Numbered from the stretch's first letter, positions 9,745-18,702 are shown. The stretch is DNA of 64,000 nt from Verrucomicrobia bacterium Ga0077533 (GCA_001464505.1 LNEH01000155.1:30430-94429); one strand, 5' to 3'. Translations and numbers: made by a program. Notes: generated from the sequence alone by a model not told the origin.

Positions 9745-10338
9745 TCAGGTCCGGCTCGGCACCCGCACCCATTTCATCCCGGCCGCCTTGGCCGCCTGGA
9801 TGCCCGGCTCCGCATCCTCAAACACCAGACACTTCAGTGGCGGCACGCCCATCTTTTCAGCCGCGAGCAAAAACATGTCGGGGGCCGGCTTGCCGTGCGC
9901 CACATCCTCCGGCGTCACCACCACCGGGAAAAGCTCATGCAGATGCATGAGCTCCAGGGTGTGCCGCACGGTGTGGCGCGGTCCGCCGGACGCGACACTG
10001 ACCGGAACGCCCTGCGCCACTGCCCGCCGGGCGAACGCCACCACCGCCTCGATCAGTTTCATTTCCGCGCGCAATTCGAGAAACAACGCCTCTTTCTGGT
10101 GGAAGACCTTTTCGACATCGACGCTGAGCCCGTAGTGGTCGGCCAAGATTTTCGCCACGCGGCGCGACGGCATGCCCCCGAGCGAATAAAACATGTCCTC
10201 GTCCAATTCCTCCTTCAGTCCCGCCTGCTGCATCGCCCGGTTCCACGCGCGGTAATGCAGCGGCATCGTGTCCACCAGCGTGCCGTCGAGGTCGAAGATG
10301 TAGCCGGCGAAATCACCGGCGGGAATGTGGAGTTTCAT
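9745..10338 (-). CDS. HAD-superfamily hydrolase (beta-phosphoglucomutase-like)
   Basis: FDLDGTLVDTMPLHYRAW, VASGGPRHTV, VFEDAEPGIQAAKAAG. Confidence 0.85.
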   Translation of the reverse strand: MKLHIPAGDFAGYIFDLDGTLVDTMPLHYRAWNRAMQQAGLKEELDEDMFYSLGGMPSRRVAKILADHYGLSVDVEKVFHQKEALFLELRAEMKLIEAVVAFARRAVAQGVPVSVASGGPRHTVRHTLELMHLHELFPVVVTPEDVAHGKPAPDMFLLAAEKMGVPPLKCLVFEDAEPGIQAAKAAGMKWVRVPSRT

Positions 10339-10395
10339 GAAAGCCGGCCAGCGAAACGCCTGCCCCGCCCCGCGCAACTCCATTCCCGCGAGCGC

Positions 10396-10848
10396 TCAGC
10401 GCGGTGCGGACTTCAGGGCGTCCCGCCGCCCGGCGGCATAGGCCTCGAACCGGCGCCGGATCTCGTCGCGCACGCGGCGGAAGACGGCGAGTTGCTCCGC
10501 CTCCGTGCCCGTGGCGAGCGCCGGGTCGTCAAAAGGCCAGTGGTGACGGTTCACCTGCCCCGGAAAGATCGGACACGCCTGGTCGGCGTTGCCGCACACC
10601 GTGATCACCGTCTCGATTGGCGTGGACAGGAACTCGGCCATGGATTTCGAGCGGTGTGCCGCGATATCGATCCCGATCTCACGCATCACCTGGATCGCCA
10701 GGGGATGCACATGGCCGGCGGGCTTGGAACCCGCACTCTGCACGTCAAACAGATCTCCGGCGGCCGCGCGCAAAATGCCCTCCGCCAGATGACTGCGGCA
10801 GGAGTTGCCGGTGCAAAGGATCAGCACGGTGGGTTTGGCGGATGGCAT
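10396..10848 (-). CDS. arsC: arsenate reductase (LMW-PTP type, thioredoxin-dependent)
   Basis: [37 protein letters not shown]. Confidence 0.87.
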   Translation of the reverse strand: MPSAKPTVLILCTGNSCRSHLAEGILRAAAGDLFDVQSAGSKPAGHVHPLAIQVMREIGIDIAAHRSKSMAEFLSTPIETVITVCGNADQACPIFPGQVNRHHWPFDDPALATGTEAEQLAVFRRVRDEIRRRFEAYAAGRRDALKSAPR

Positions 10849-10932
10849 GGATTGAGGCGACCCGGTGAGTCCGCTCGTTTCAAGCCCTTCTCGTATCGTC
10901 ACCCCATCGTTGCCTGTCCCGGAAGACGGCCC

Positions 10933-12404
10933 TCAGCGCCGCCCGCCGCGCATCAGGCGGCTTTTCGGTTTCTCGGGCGCCACCTGCGGCATGCCGCCGC
11001 CATCGAAGATGCCCGAGTAGGTGTAGTCGAAGCCTTCGACCTTTTTCCACTCGATGCTCATGCCGATGAAGCGCTCGATGCTGCGCGCGTCGCGCCACGT
11101 CTCCTCCGTCACCAGCGTGAAGGCGTCGCCCGTCTTCTGGGCGCGGCCGGTGCGGCCGATGCGGTGGACATAGTCCTCGGGGTTCTCCGGGACGTCGAAA
11201 TTGATGACGTGCGACACATCGGCGATGTCGAGCCCGCGCGCGGCGACATCGGTGGCGACGAGCACCTCGAATTGGCCGGACTTGAAGCCCTTGAGCGCAT
11301 CCACCCGCTCCTGCTGGCTGCGGTCGGCGTGCATCACGGCGCAGGTGTGGCCGGCCTGCTTGAGCCGGCTGGCCACGTAGTCGGCGCCGCTCTTGGTGCG
11401 CGAGAAGATGAGGACGCTGTGGTATTGGGTCTGTTCCAGCAGGTGCGCCAGGAGCTCGAATTTCTGCGCCTGCACCACCGGGTAGAAGGCGTGCGTGATG
11501 GTCTCGGCGGTGGAACGCTCGCGGCTGACGGCGATCTTGAACGGATCGCGCAGCGCCCACGCCGCCAGTTGCTCGATTTCGGGTTCTTCGACACCTTGGC
11601 CACGATGCGCTTCACATCCGGGAGGAAACCCATGTCGAGCATGCGGTCCACCTCGTCGAGCACGAGGGTCTGGACCTGGTCGAGCCTGATCTCACCCTGC
11701 TCCATGAAGTCGAGCAGCCGGCCGGGCGTGGCGACGAGGATGTCCATGCCGCGCGCGAGATCCTCGCGCTGCTTGCCGTAGCCGACCCCGCCGTAGATCA
11801 CAGTGGTGCGCAGATCGGTGAACTTGGAATATACCTTAAAGGACTCCTCGACTTGGAGGGCGAGTTCCCGGGTGGGCTCGAGCACGAGGCAACGGATGGG
11901 GCCGTGCGTGCCGAGCCGTTGGAGGATGGGCAGGGAAAACGCCGCCGTCTTGCCCGTGCCCGTCTGCGCCGAGCCGATGACGTCCCGGCCGGCCAATACG
12001 ACCGGGATGGCCTGGGCCTGAATGGGAGTCGGAATCTCGTAGCCCTTTTGCTGCACTGCATAGGCGATGCGGTCGCTCAGACCGAGGGCGGTGAAAGCCG
12101 TGTCCATTTTCGGCACCTCGGGCAGCGGCTTGGCGATGTGCGCGGTGCGCGGCGGGTGCGCGGCGGGTCTGGCCGCAGCATGGGCCGGGGCGGGATGCCG
12201 GGGCGCATCGGAACGGGGAGCGTGGCCGCCCCGCTTTTCGTGGCGCGGGTGGCCGCTTTTGAGTGCGGGCCGGACGGATTTGTGGACTGGCTTGGTCTCC
12301 GGGCGCTTCGCGTCCCTATTGAAGGTCTGCCGGATTTTGGAAATGAGCTTACGTAACATGGAATAGTAAGCCCTTGGTATCAGACGCGCCTGCCTGCATT
12401 GCAA
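10933..12404 (-). pseudogene. rhlE: RhlE-type DEAD-box RNA helicase, frame-disrupted
   Basis: N-part frame ([26 protein letters not shown] ... [27 protein letters not shown]) ends at about 11582; a second frame resumes as [20 protein letters not shown]...HRIGRTGRAQKTG. Motif III (SAT) segment missing. Confidence 0.82.
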
Positions 12405-12432
12405 CCCGCATCTCCACCCACCGGCGGCGCCC

Positions 12433-12843
12433 TCAGAGCCGGGACTTGATTTTGTCCAATATCTTCATCGAAAGCTCCTGATCACCGATCAGGCCGACGC
12501 GAATCTTGATGTTGGTCAGGGTCTTGCCGGTGTTGCTGACGATGATCTCCACCTTCTTGTCCATGGCGGTGCGGGAGACCAGCACGGCCTTTAACGCGTC
12601 CTTGTTCTCACTGACTTTGGCGAACTCCAGGTCTTCGACCGCCTTCCGGGCCGCCTTGAGCACCTGGGCGTAGTCATGCTCCAGATTGGCCTCCAAGTCG
12701 CCGCGCACATACGCCACGGCTCCCGCCCCGGCCCCGGCCGCCACCGCAATGCAGCCGGACAAGGCGGCAAGGGAAGCACCGAGCAGGATCACCACCAAAC
12801 CGCGCCGCAGAACCCAGACCGAACAGGGGATATGATGTTTCAT
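12433..12843 (-). CDS. DUF3568-like lipoprotein
   Basis: Signal peptide with lipobox [35 protein letters not shown] tail. Confidence 0.65.
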   Translation of the reverse strand: MKHHIPCSVWVLRRGLVVILLGASLAALSGCIAVAAGAGAGAVAYVRGDLEANLEHDYAQVLKAARKAVEDLEFAKVSENKDALKAVLVSRTAMDKKVEIIVSNTGKTLTNIKIRVGLIGDQELSMKILDKIKSRL

Positions 12844-12986
12844 GTTGATTGGCTGGGACACCAACCGCGGCCGGTTGCTCCCGCAATGGGATAATCCGGC
12901 GGTGCCGGATTTTTACGCCCGATTGCGCCCTTGACGGCCGGATGATGCTCTCGCCACTGCGGCACCCGGCACCTTATGATCCGCCC

Positions 12987-13460
12987 ATGCCCTGCTCAAT
13001 CCGTTCCGCCACTGCCGCCGATGTGCCGCTGATCTTGAATTTCATCCGTGACCTCGCGGTCTACGAGAAACTGGCGCACGAGGTCGTCGCCACCGAGACG
13101 GCGCTGCACCACACGCTCTTCGGGTCGCCGCCTGCGGCGCAGGTTGTGATCGCGGAGGTCAACGGCCACCCGGCCGGCTTCGCTTTGTATTTCTTCAATT
13201 ACTCCACCTTCCTCGCCAAGCCCGGCCTCTACCTCGAGGATCTGTTCGTGAAACCGGAGTTCCGCGGCGCCGGCGCCGGCAAGGCCCTGCTCCTCCACCT
13301 CGCCAAGATCGCTAACGCCCGTGGCTGCGGCCGGATGGAGTGGTCCGTGCTGGACTGGAACGAGCCGGCGATCAAGTTTTACGAATCCCTCGGCGCCAAG
13401 CGCATGAAGGAATGGCAGATCTGCCGTCTGACGGGGACCGCACTCGCGCAATACGCCTGA
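12987..13460 (+). CDS. GNAT family N-acetyltransferase
   Basis: IRSATAADVPLILNFIRDLAVYEK...LYLEDLFVKPEFRGAGAGKALLLHLAK. Confidence 0.88.
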   Translation: MPCSIRSATAADVPLILNFIRDLAVYEKLAHEVVATETALHHTLFGSPPAAQVVIAEVNGHPAGFALYFFNYSTFLAKPGLYLEDLFVKPEFRGAGAGKALLLHLAKIANARGCGRMEWSVLDWNEPAIKFYESLGAKRMKEWQICRLTGTALAQYA

Positions 13461-13554
13461 CCCGGCCGGCGCCAGACAGCTTTTGCTGGCACTCCTTGGT
13501 GCTTTCCCGCCCGGTTTTTCCCGTTCTCCGGATAATTGTGTTGGTCACAGCACC

Positions 13555-13562
13555 ATGCCGAT
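13555..13562. repeat. target-site duplication, left copy (ATGCCGAT)
   Basis: Identical 8-mer at 17076-17083, each directly abutting an inverted terminal repeat. Confidence 0.88.
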
Positions 13563-13591
13563 GGTGCTGTCGCAATTACAGTTTACAAATG
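13563..13591 (+). repeat. left terminal inverted repeat
   Basis: GGTGCTGTCGCAATTACAGTTTACAAATG. Confidence 0.88.
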
Positions 13592-13624
13592 GTCGCGCCG
13601 CAACCTTCGGGCACTCCTGTCCAA

Positions 13625-13653
13625 TTGAAACGCGGCAGCTTCTAGTGTATCGT
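13625..13653 (+). promoter_or_regulatory. candidate sigma70-like promoter of the zeta gene
   Basis: TTGAAA-17 nt-TATCGT upstream of ATG 13690, inside the element. Confidence 0.3.
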
Positions 13654-13689
13654 GCAACTGGTGCATTGACCGCAGTTGATGGCATTGGT

Positions 13690-14670
13690 ATGAAGCAGCC
13701 ATTGAATCCCATTTTTGATGCCTTAAAGAAGGGGCAGAGATTTCATTTTTCGCTTTTGGCGGGCGAGGTAGAGGATTTAAAGCTGTATTGGAATTGGTGG
13801 TGGGGAAAACATGGTTACGACAAAATCGCCCAGCCTTTTACGATTTCGGACGATGATCCCATCCTTACTCAGACGATAAATAAGAATTTCGTAGATACCC
13901 AAAGCGCCGCAGACTTCTTCGATGATTTTCTTAATAAATGTTTAGCAAAGAAAATGCTCCCAAGTGGTCCCGCTATTTCTAGAAATGAATATCGGGCGCA
14001 TTTAATTAAGATTTTAAGCACCCTTGCTCCCAAACTAGAAACCCCGACGGCGATTCTTTCTGGGGGCGGTTACGGAAGCGGAAAGACCAATGTCTTGGAT
14101 TTTATGCGGGTAAATGGATGTTTTCCATTTTCTGCGGCTTCGGTTTTGGGCGTGGATACCTTTAAGTTATACTTCCCCGAATTTGATCAAATCCGTATGG
14201 TTGCCGATGGTAGAGCAAGTGACGTTGTCCAAGCTGAATCTAAAATGCTCGCAAAGGTGCTTTTTAATCAGTTGGTGGCAGACAAGCGAACCTTTGCGTG
14301 GGATGCCTCTATGGCCAGTGGAGACGAGCCCAGGGCCCGTTTAAAGGCATTGCGCAATGCCGGCTACTTAATTAAATTTGTGGCTGTTTTTACACCTTTA
14401 AAAAGCGCCATTAGGCAGGTGATGTTCCACGCCAAACAAACCAGGCGATTTGTGTCCGCTGGATATGTTGAAGCCTCACATAAGGCGTTTCTGGAACATT
14501 TTTTATCCTATTTGGACTATTTTGACGAAATACAGGTGTATTATAATAATCCAGATAAGTTAGGGGTAAATACCCCGCCCGATTTAATTGCCGAGAAGAT
14601 TGCGCCGAATAAGAATCTTGTCATCTTTAAGAGTGACCTATTTCACTCTTTCGTTCCCAAATCCAAATAA
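13690..14670 (+). CDS. zeta-toxin-like P-loop kinase (element passenger)
   Basis: TAILSGGGYGSGKTNVLDFM Walker A, VLGVDTFKLYFPEF, DGRASDVVQAESKMLAKVLFNQLVADKRTFAWDASMASGD. Reading appears more AT-rich than the host. Confidence 0.75.
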   Translation: MKQPLNPIFDALKKGQRFHFSLLAGEVEDLKLYWNWWWGKHGYDKIAQPFTISDDDPILTQTINKNFVDTQSAADFFDDFLNKCLAKKMLPSGPAISRNEYRAHLIKILSTLAPKLETPTAILSGGGYGSGKTNVLDFMRVNGCFPFSAASVLGVDTFKLYFPEFDQIRMVADGRASDVVQAESKMLAKVLFNQLVADKRTFAWDASMASGDEPRARLKALRNAGYLIKFVAVFTPLKSAIRQVMFHAKQTRRFVSAGYVEASHKAFLEHFLSYLDYFDEIQVYYNNPDKLGVNTPPDLIAEKIAPNKNLVIFKSDLFHSFVPKSK

Positions 14671-14672
14671 CC

Positions 14673-14852
14673 ATGAACCTCGAATATAAAGAGCAGGACA
14701 AGGCCAAGACCCTTAATGAGGTCTGTGGCGTAGATGCGAAGGCATTTGAGCGTTATATGGAGGCCAAAAATGCCTTCCTAGAAAAACGCGATGAAAAATC
14801 CATTAAGCGCATCATGGAGTCTGTTTCATGGCAGATGGGTCGTGTGGCGTGA
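14673..14852 (+). CDS. 59-aa small protein, possible toxin partner (not in ORF track)
   Basis: MNLEYKEQDKAKTLNEVCGVDAKAFERYMEAKNAFLEKRDEKSIKRIMESVSWQMGRVA; starts 2 nt after the zeta stop and ends before a terminator. Confidence 0.6.
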   Translation: MNLEYKEQDKAKTLNEVCGVDAKAFERYMEAKNAFLEKRDEKSIKRIMESVSWQMGRVA

Positions 14853-14876
14853 TCTTATCGTCATTTAGAAACACCC

Positions 14877-14902
14877 AAGCGCCATATTCACGGCGCTTTT
14901 TT
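14877..14902 (+). terminator. intrinsic terminator after the zeta/59-aa unit
   Basis: AAGCGCC-ATATTCAC-GGCGCTT followed by TTTT. Confidence 0.82.
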
Positions 14903-14912
14903 ATCTCCGGAA

Positions 14913-15755
14913 TTAAGCCGCTAGACGCTCTGCCACGTCCAACAGGTCTGCAATATCGGCCAGTTCCCAAACCTTGTCGGTGACGCCGGCAGCCATAGCG
15001 GGCGTGCAGCGCAGCGTGGAATGGATGCGGCAGAAGTTGTAGTGCATGAAATGCAGAGCGCAGGCGTGCTCGTGATTCTCGATCTTCTTGGAGTGGCCGT
15101 TGGTCAGGCGGGTGAAGCGGCGCATACCCATCCGCATGGAGAGATTAGCCCGTTCAACGTAGCTCGTGCTGACGTGGTTATAGTCAGGCGAGCCGGTCAT
15201 AAGGGTTTTCTTCGTGCCCATGCATTGCGCAGGACTATAACGGGCCATGTCCGGCGGAACGTCGCCGTAGATTTTCACGAGCTGGGCAAAGTCGATGTCA
15301 TTGCCAAACGCCCCATAGACCGCGCCAATGTAAGCCTTGAGCCCGTCTGTTGTCAGTTGCACGCGGTTGGACAAGCGAGCGGCCAGATCGTTCATAAAAT
15401 GGGCGGCGGCTACCGCGCTGCGTTCACCAACCAACCAGCAGGGGATGAGCTTGGTTTCGGTATCAATGGCCGTCCACGTCCACACGTCGCCCCAACGCTT
15501 CTCTTTCATCGCGGGACTGACGTTGCGGGCCTTGGCCCCGACAAAACTCCAAATCTCGTCGCATTGCAGGCGCTTGCAGGGGAGATTCACGAAGTGCTTG
15601 TCCTGATAGACCGAGCAGACCCGGCCCACATCCACCACGAACTTCATAACGGTGTTCACGGCCACGCCGGTCATGCGGGCAGTAGCGCGGAGGCTGTTAC
15701 CTTCGACAAGGCAGGATATGAGTTGGGTGCGTTTGGCGATGGAGAGCTTCTTCAT
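14913..15755 (-). CDS. IS1-family-like transposase (single-frame)
   Basis: N-terminal HTH (LRATARMTGVAVNTVMKFVVDVG), LQCDEIWSFVGAK, TTDGLKAY, YVERANLSMRMGMRRFTRLTNGHSKKIENHEHACALHFMHYNFCRIH. Confidence 0.85.
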   Translation of the reverse strand: MKKLSIAKRTQLISCLVEGNSLRATARMTGVAVNTVMKFVVDVGRVCSVYQDKHFVNLPCKRLQCDEIWSFVGAKARNVSPAMKEKRWGDVWTWTAIDTETKLIPCWLVGERSAVAAAHFMNDLAARLSNRVQLTTDGLKAYIGAVYGAFGNDIDFAQLVKIYGDVPPDMARYSPAQCMGTKKTLMTGSPDYNHVSTSYVERANLSMRMGMRRFTRLTNGHSKKIENHEHACALHFMHYNFCRIHSTLRCTPAMAAGVTDKVWELADIADLLDVAERLAA

Positions 15756-15828
15756 GCCCAGAAGCCTGATGCCTGCTAGCAAGCATAGCAAGCACTAAAC
15801 CAAGAAAGCAGTTGACATTCCTGCTACA

Positions 15829-16881
15829 ATGGCCAGCCTCCTTTCCACCATGAATGAACCTGACTCAAAGGAACCACTCTATCAGTCGCTTGGCGGCTTA
15901 GCTCGGGCAGAAAAGCTTTCCCCTGAAGATCGCTCTGCCATTGCTAGGGCAGCAGCAGAGGCGCGGTGGGAGAAGGAGGCGGAACATGACCCTAACCGCC
16001 CCGTATATCCCAAGGCGTCCCACGTTGGCGTTTTGAAGATAGGCAAGAACGTGGAAATAGAGTGCGCGGTTCTTGAGGACGGCACCCGGATTCTAAGCCG
16101 CGCCGGATTTGTCCGCGCTATTGGACGCACCGGCAAGGTCAAAGGAGGTGCGGATTATGAGCCGGAATCCAAACTGCCCGTTTTCTTGGGTGCCGAGAAC
16201 CTACAGCCTTACATCAGCAACGATTTAAGCAGTAATTCAAACCCGGTCTATTTTAAGCAAATCAAGGGCGGTGTTTCAATGGGCTATCGCGCCGAGCTTT
16301 TGCCGGCGGTCTGCAATGTGTTTCTCGACGCCAAAGATGCGGGCGCACTCCGCGACAATCAAAAGCACATTGCCAAACAGTGTGAGATTTTGGTGCGCGG
16401 CTTGGCTGTGGTCGGCATCACGGCAATGGTTGATGAGGCTACGGGGTATCAAGAGGTGCGCGACCGGCTCGCTCTACAGCAGATATTGGAAAAGTATATC
16501 TCGGGGGCGTTACTCGAATGGACGAAAACGTTTCCGCTGGAGTTCTACAAAGAAATCTTCCGCCTCAAGGCATGGGAGTGGAAGGCTGGCAAAATGTCTC
16601 CGCTAGTCGGCCGCTATACCAACGATCTAGTTTATCAGCGACTTGTCCCAGGAGTCCTAGAGCAATTGCAGGCAAAGAATCCGGTCACAGAGAAGGGCTA
16701 TCGGTTGCACAAGCATCACCAGTGGCTTACCCGAGATATTGGGCATCCCGCCTTGACTCATCATATTTACCGGCTGCTTGGCATGATGGAGGGCTCTAAC
16801 TCGTGGGAGGAGTTCAAGCGCAAGGTGGACGTGAAGATTCCCAAGGTAAACGCCACCCTAGCGTTCGACTTGGACGCCTAA
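15829..16881 (+). CDS. P63C-domain-like protein (element passenger)
   Basis: LPAVCNVFLDAKDAGALRDNQKHIAKQCEILVRGLAVVGITAMVDEATGYQ...FPLEFYKEIFRLKAWEW; divergent from transposase. Confidence 0.72.
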   Translation: MASLLSTMNEPDSKEPLYQSLGGLARAEKLSPEDRSAIARAAAEARWEKEAEHDPNRPVYPKASHVGVLKIGKNVEIECAVLEDGTRILSRAGFVRAIGRTGKVKGGADYEPESKLPVFLGAENLQPYISNDLSSNSNPVYFKQIKGGVSMGYRAELLPAVCNVFLDAKDAGALRDNQKHIAKQCEILVRGLAVVGITAMVDEATGYQEVRDRLALQQILEKYISGALLEWTKTFPLEFYKEIFRLKAWEWKAGKMSPLVGRYTNDLVYQRLVPGVLEQLQAKNPVTEKGYRLHKHHQWLTRDIGHPALTHHIYRLLGMMEGSNSWEEFKRKVDVKIPKVNATLAFDLDA

Positions 16882-17000
16882 AGCTTAGACTCGCCGTCCG
16901 TAATACTCCGCAAGATTGAAGCGGCCCGCTGGTTAATATCCATGCGGGCCTTTTTCTTGGCCGGTTTCTTCACCTTCTTCGCGGGCTTCTTCTTTGCCAT
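16878..17000 (-). CDS. 40-aa Lys/Ala-rich small protein (not in ORF track)
   Basis: MAKKKPAKKVKKPAKKKARMDINQRAASILRSITDGESKL; stop overlaps the P63C stop on the opposite strand. Confidence 0.55.
   Translation of the reverse strand: MAKKKPAKKVKKPAKKKARMDINQRAASILRSITDGESKL
16923..16955 (+). terminator. intrinsic terminator for the P63C gene
   Basis: GGCCCGC...GCGGGCC followed by TTTTT. Confidence 0.7.
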
Positions 17001-17046
17001 GCCGCACCGTCGCACGGTCTGGACTTGCCCGCAAGTGAGGATTCGT

Positions 17047-17075
17047 CAGTTGTAAAGTGTAACTGAGACAGCACC
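17047..17075 (-). repeat. right terminal inverted repeat
   Basis: CAGTTGTAAAGTGTAACTGAGACAGCACC; reverse complement matches the left TIR 25/29. Confidence 0.88.
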
Positions 17076-17083
17076 ATGCCGAT
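17076..17083. repeat. target-site duplication, right copy (ATGCCGAT)
   Basis: Identical to 13555-13562. Confidence 0.88.
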
Positions 17084-17172
17084 GTAACTGTGCTGGTTCC
17101 AATATCGCCCTGCTGCTGCTGCCCGTCCCGGGCCGTTTCCCCTATCTTCCGTCGCCCCATTCCCACCCCGTC

Positions 17173-18639
17173 ATGATCCAGACCCTGCCCCCATCCCCCG
17201 CGAAGCCGGCTTCCCCGGGGTCGTCGCTGTCGCTCTATGCCGAGCTGGCCGGCTCCCTTCAATCCCTCATCGATCAAGGCACCCTGCGTCCGGGTCATCG
17301 CGTGCCATCGGTCCGCATGATGTCGCGGCAACGCGGCGTCAGCATCGCCACCGTGCTGCAGGCTTACACCGTGCTTGAAAACCGCGGTTATCTCGAGGCC
17401 CGGCCGCAATCGGGCTATTACGTCCGGCCGCGCCCGCCGAGCTTCGCGCCCGAGCCGCGCATGGCCCGGCCCATGGCCAAACCCGCCTATGTCGGGGTCA
17501 AGGATCTCACCACCGCCATCATGGAGCGCGCGGCGGATGGCGACTTCATTCCCTTCGGCGCGGCGTGTCCCCACCACAGCCTTTTCCCGAACAAGAAACT
17601 CGCGCGCCTCCTCGGCTCCGTCGCCCGCCGCGACCCCACGCTGATCAGCCGCCACGGCATGAACTGGGGTTACGAGCCGCTCACCCGCGAAATCTCCCGT
17701 CGTTACCTGCAAGGCGGCGTGCCGCTGGCGCACGATGAGCTGGTCGTCACCATCGGCTGCTCCGAGGCGCTCAACCTCTGCCTGCGCGCCGTCACCAAGC
17801 CCGGCGACACCGTCGCCATCGAGACGCCGGCCTACTTCGGTTTCCTCGAGATGATCGAGAGCCTCAACCTGCGCGCGCTCGAGATCCCCACCTGCTCCCG
17901 CGCCGGGATCTGCCTCGACGAGCTGCGCGAAGCCATCGAGCAGAACGACGTCAAGGCCGTGCTCGTGATGCCCAATTTCCACAATCCGCTCGGCAGCCTC
18001 ATGCCCGACGAAAAAAAGCAGCGCCTCTTCGACCTGCTCTGTGAATACGACCTGCCCGCCATCGAGGACGACATCTACGCCGACACGCATTGCGGCGACT
18101 GCCGCCCGAAGCCGCTCAAGGCCTGGGATCGCGACGGCCGCGTGATGCTCTGCTCCTCCTTCGGCAAGACCCTCGCGCCGAGTTTCCGCATCGGCTGGAC
18201 CGCGCCCGGCCGCTACCTCGAGCGCGTGCGCCGGCTCAAGTTCACCAACACCATGGGCACGCCGGTGGTGCTGCAAAAGACCATCGCCGAGTTTCTCCGC
18301 GACGGGGGCTACGACCACCACCTCCGCACGCTCCGCCGCGCCTACCAACAGCAGCTCCACCAGTTCGCGCAGGCCATGCAGCGTTATTTTCCCGAAGGCA
18401 CGCGTTACAGCCGGCCGCAGGGCGGCAACGTCATCTGGGTCGAGTTCCCGGCCAAGGTCGACACGCTCAAGCTCCACCACGAGGCGCTCAAGCACCGCAT
18501 CAACACCGCGCCGGGCGCGTTGTTCTCGGTGAAGGACCGCTACCGCAACTGCCTGCGCATGAGCTGCGGCCTGCCTTGGTCCGACGAGATTGACGCCGCG
18601 CTCAAGACGCTCGGCGAGCTGGTCAAGAAGCAGCTCTGA
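17173..18639 (+). CDS. GntR/MocR-family regulator with aminotransferase class I domain
   Basis: Winged HTH GHRVPSVRMMSRQRGVSIATVLQAYTVLENRGYLEARPQSGYYV; C-terminal PLP aminotransferase with SSFGKTLAPSFRIGW. Confidence 0.9.
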   Translation: MIQTLPPSPAKPASPGSSLSLYAELAGSLQSLIDQGTLRPGHRVPSVRMMSRQRGVSIATVLQAYTVLENRGYLEARPQSGYYVRPRPPSFAPEPRMARPMAKPAYVGVKDLTTAIMERAADGDFIPFGAACPHHSLFPNKKLARLLGSVARRDPTLISRHGMNWGYEPLTREISRRYLQGGVPLAHDELVVTIGCSEALNLCLRAVTKPGDTVAIETPAYFGFLEMIESLNLRALEIPTCSRAGICLDELREAIEQNDVKAVLVMPNFHNPLGSLMPDEKKQRLFDLLCEYDLPAIEDDIYADTHCGDCRPKPLKAWDRDGRVMLCSSFGKTLAPSFRIGWTAPGRYLERVRRLKFTNTMGTPVVLQKTIAEFLRDGGYDHHLRTLRRAYQQQLHQFAQAMQRYFPEGTRYSRPQGGNVIWVEFPAKVDTLKLHHEALKHRINTAPGALFSVKDRYRNCLRMSCGLPWSDEIDAALKTLGELVKKQL

Positions 18640-18651
18640 AGGCCGGTGAGA

Positions 18652-18702
18652 CTGTAGCGGCGGTCTATGACCGCCGACGGCGCTCACAGAGCGCCGCTAC
18701 AG
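18652..18702. repeat. REP-like element with outer stem and two inner hairpins
   Basis: CTGTAGCG...CGCTACAG enclosing GCGGTC-TAT-GACCGC and GGCGCTC-ACA-GAGCGCC. Confidence 0.8.

Larger units (their letters stand above)
13563..17075. mobile_element. IS1-type insertion element (3513 bp) carrying passenger genes
   Basis: 29-bp terminal inverted repeats, 25/29 identical (GGTGCTGTC[G/T]CA[A/G]TTACA[G/C]TTTACAA[A/C]TG), 8-bp TSD, internal IS1-like transposase. Confidence 0.9.

Noticed and set aside
9895-11781. 628-aa plus-strand ORF
   Set aside because: Antisense across three recognised genes (HAD, arsC, rhlE).
13483-13689. Upstream start of the zeta ORF at 13483
   Set aside because: Would begin outside the mobile element and translate through the TSD and TIR; ATG 13690 inside the element is more plausible.
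16933-18687. 584-aa minus-strand ORF opposite the MocR gene
   Set aside because: Shadow of a clear MocR coding region, and it crosses the transposon end; the real minus-strand candidate there is the 40-aa ORF in another position.
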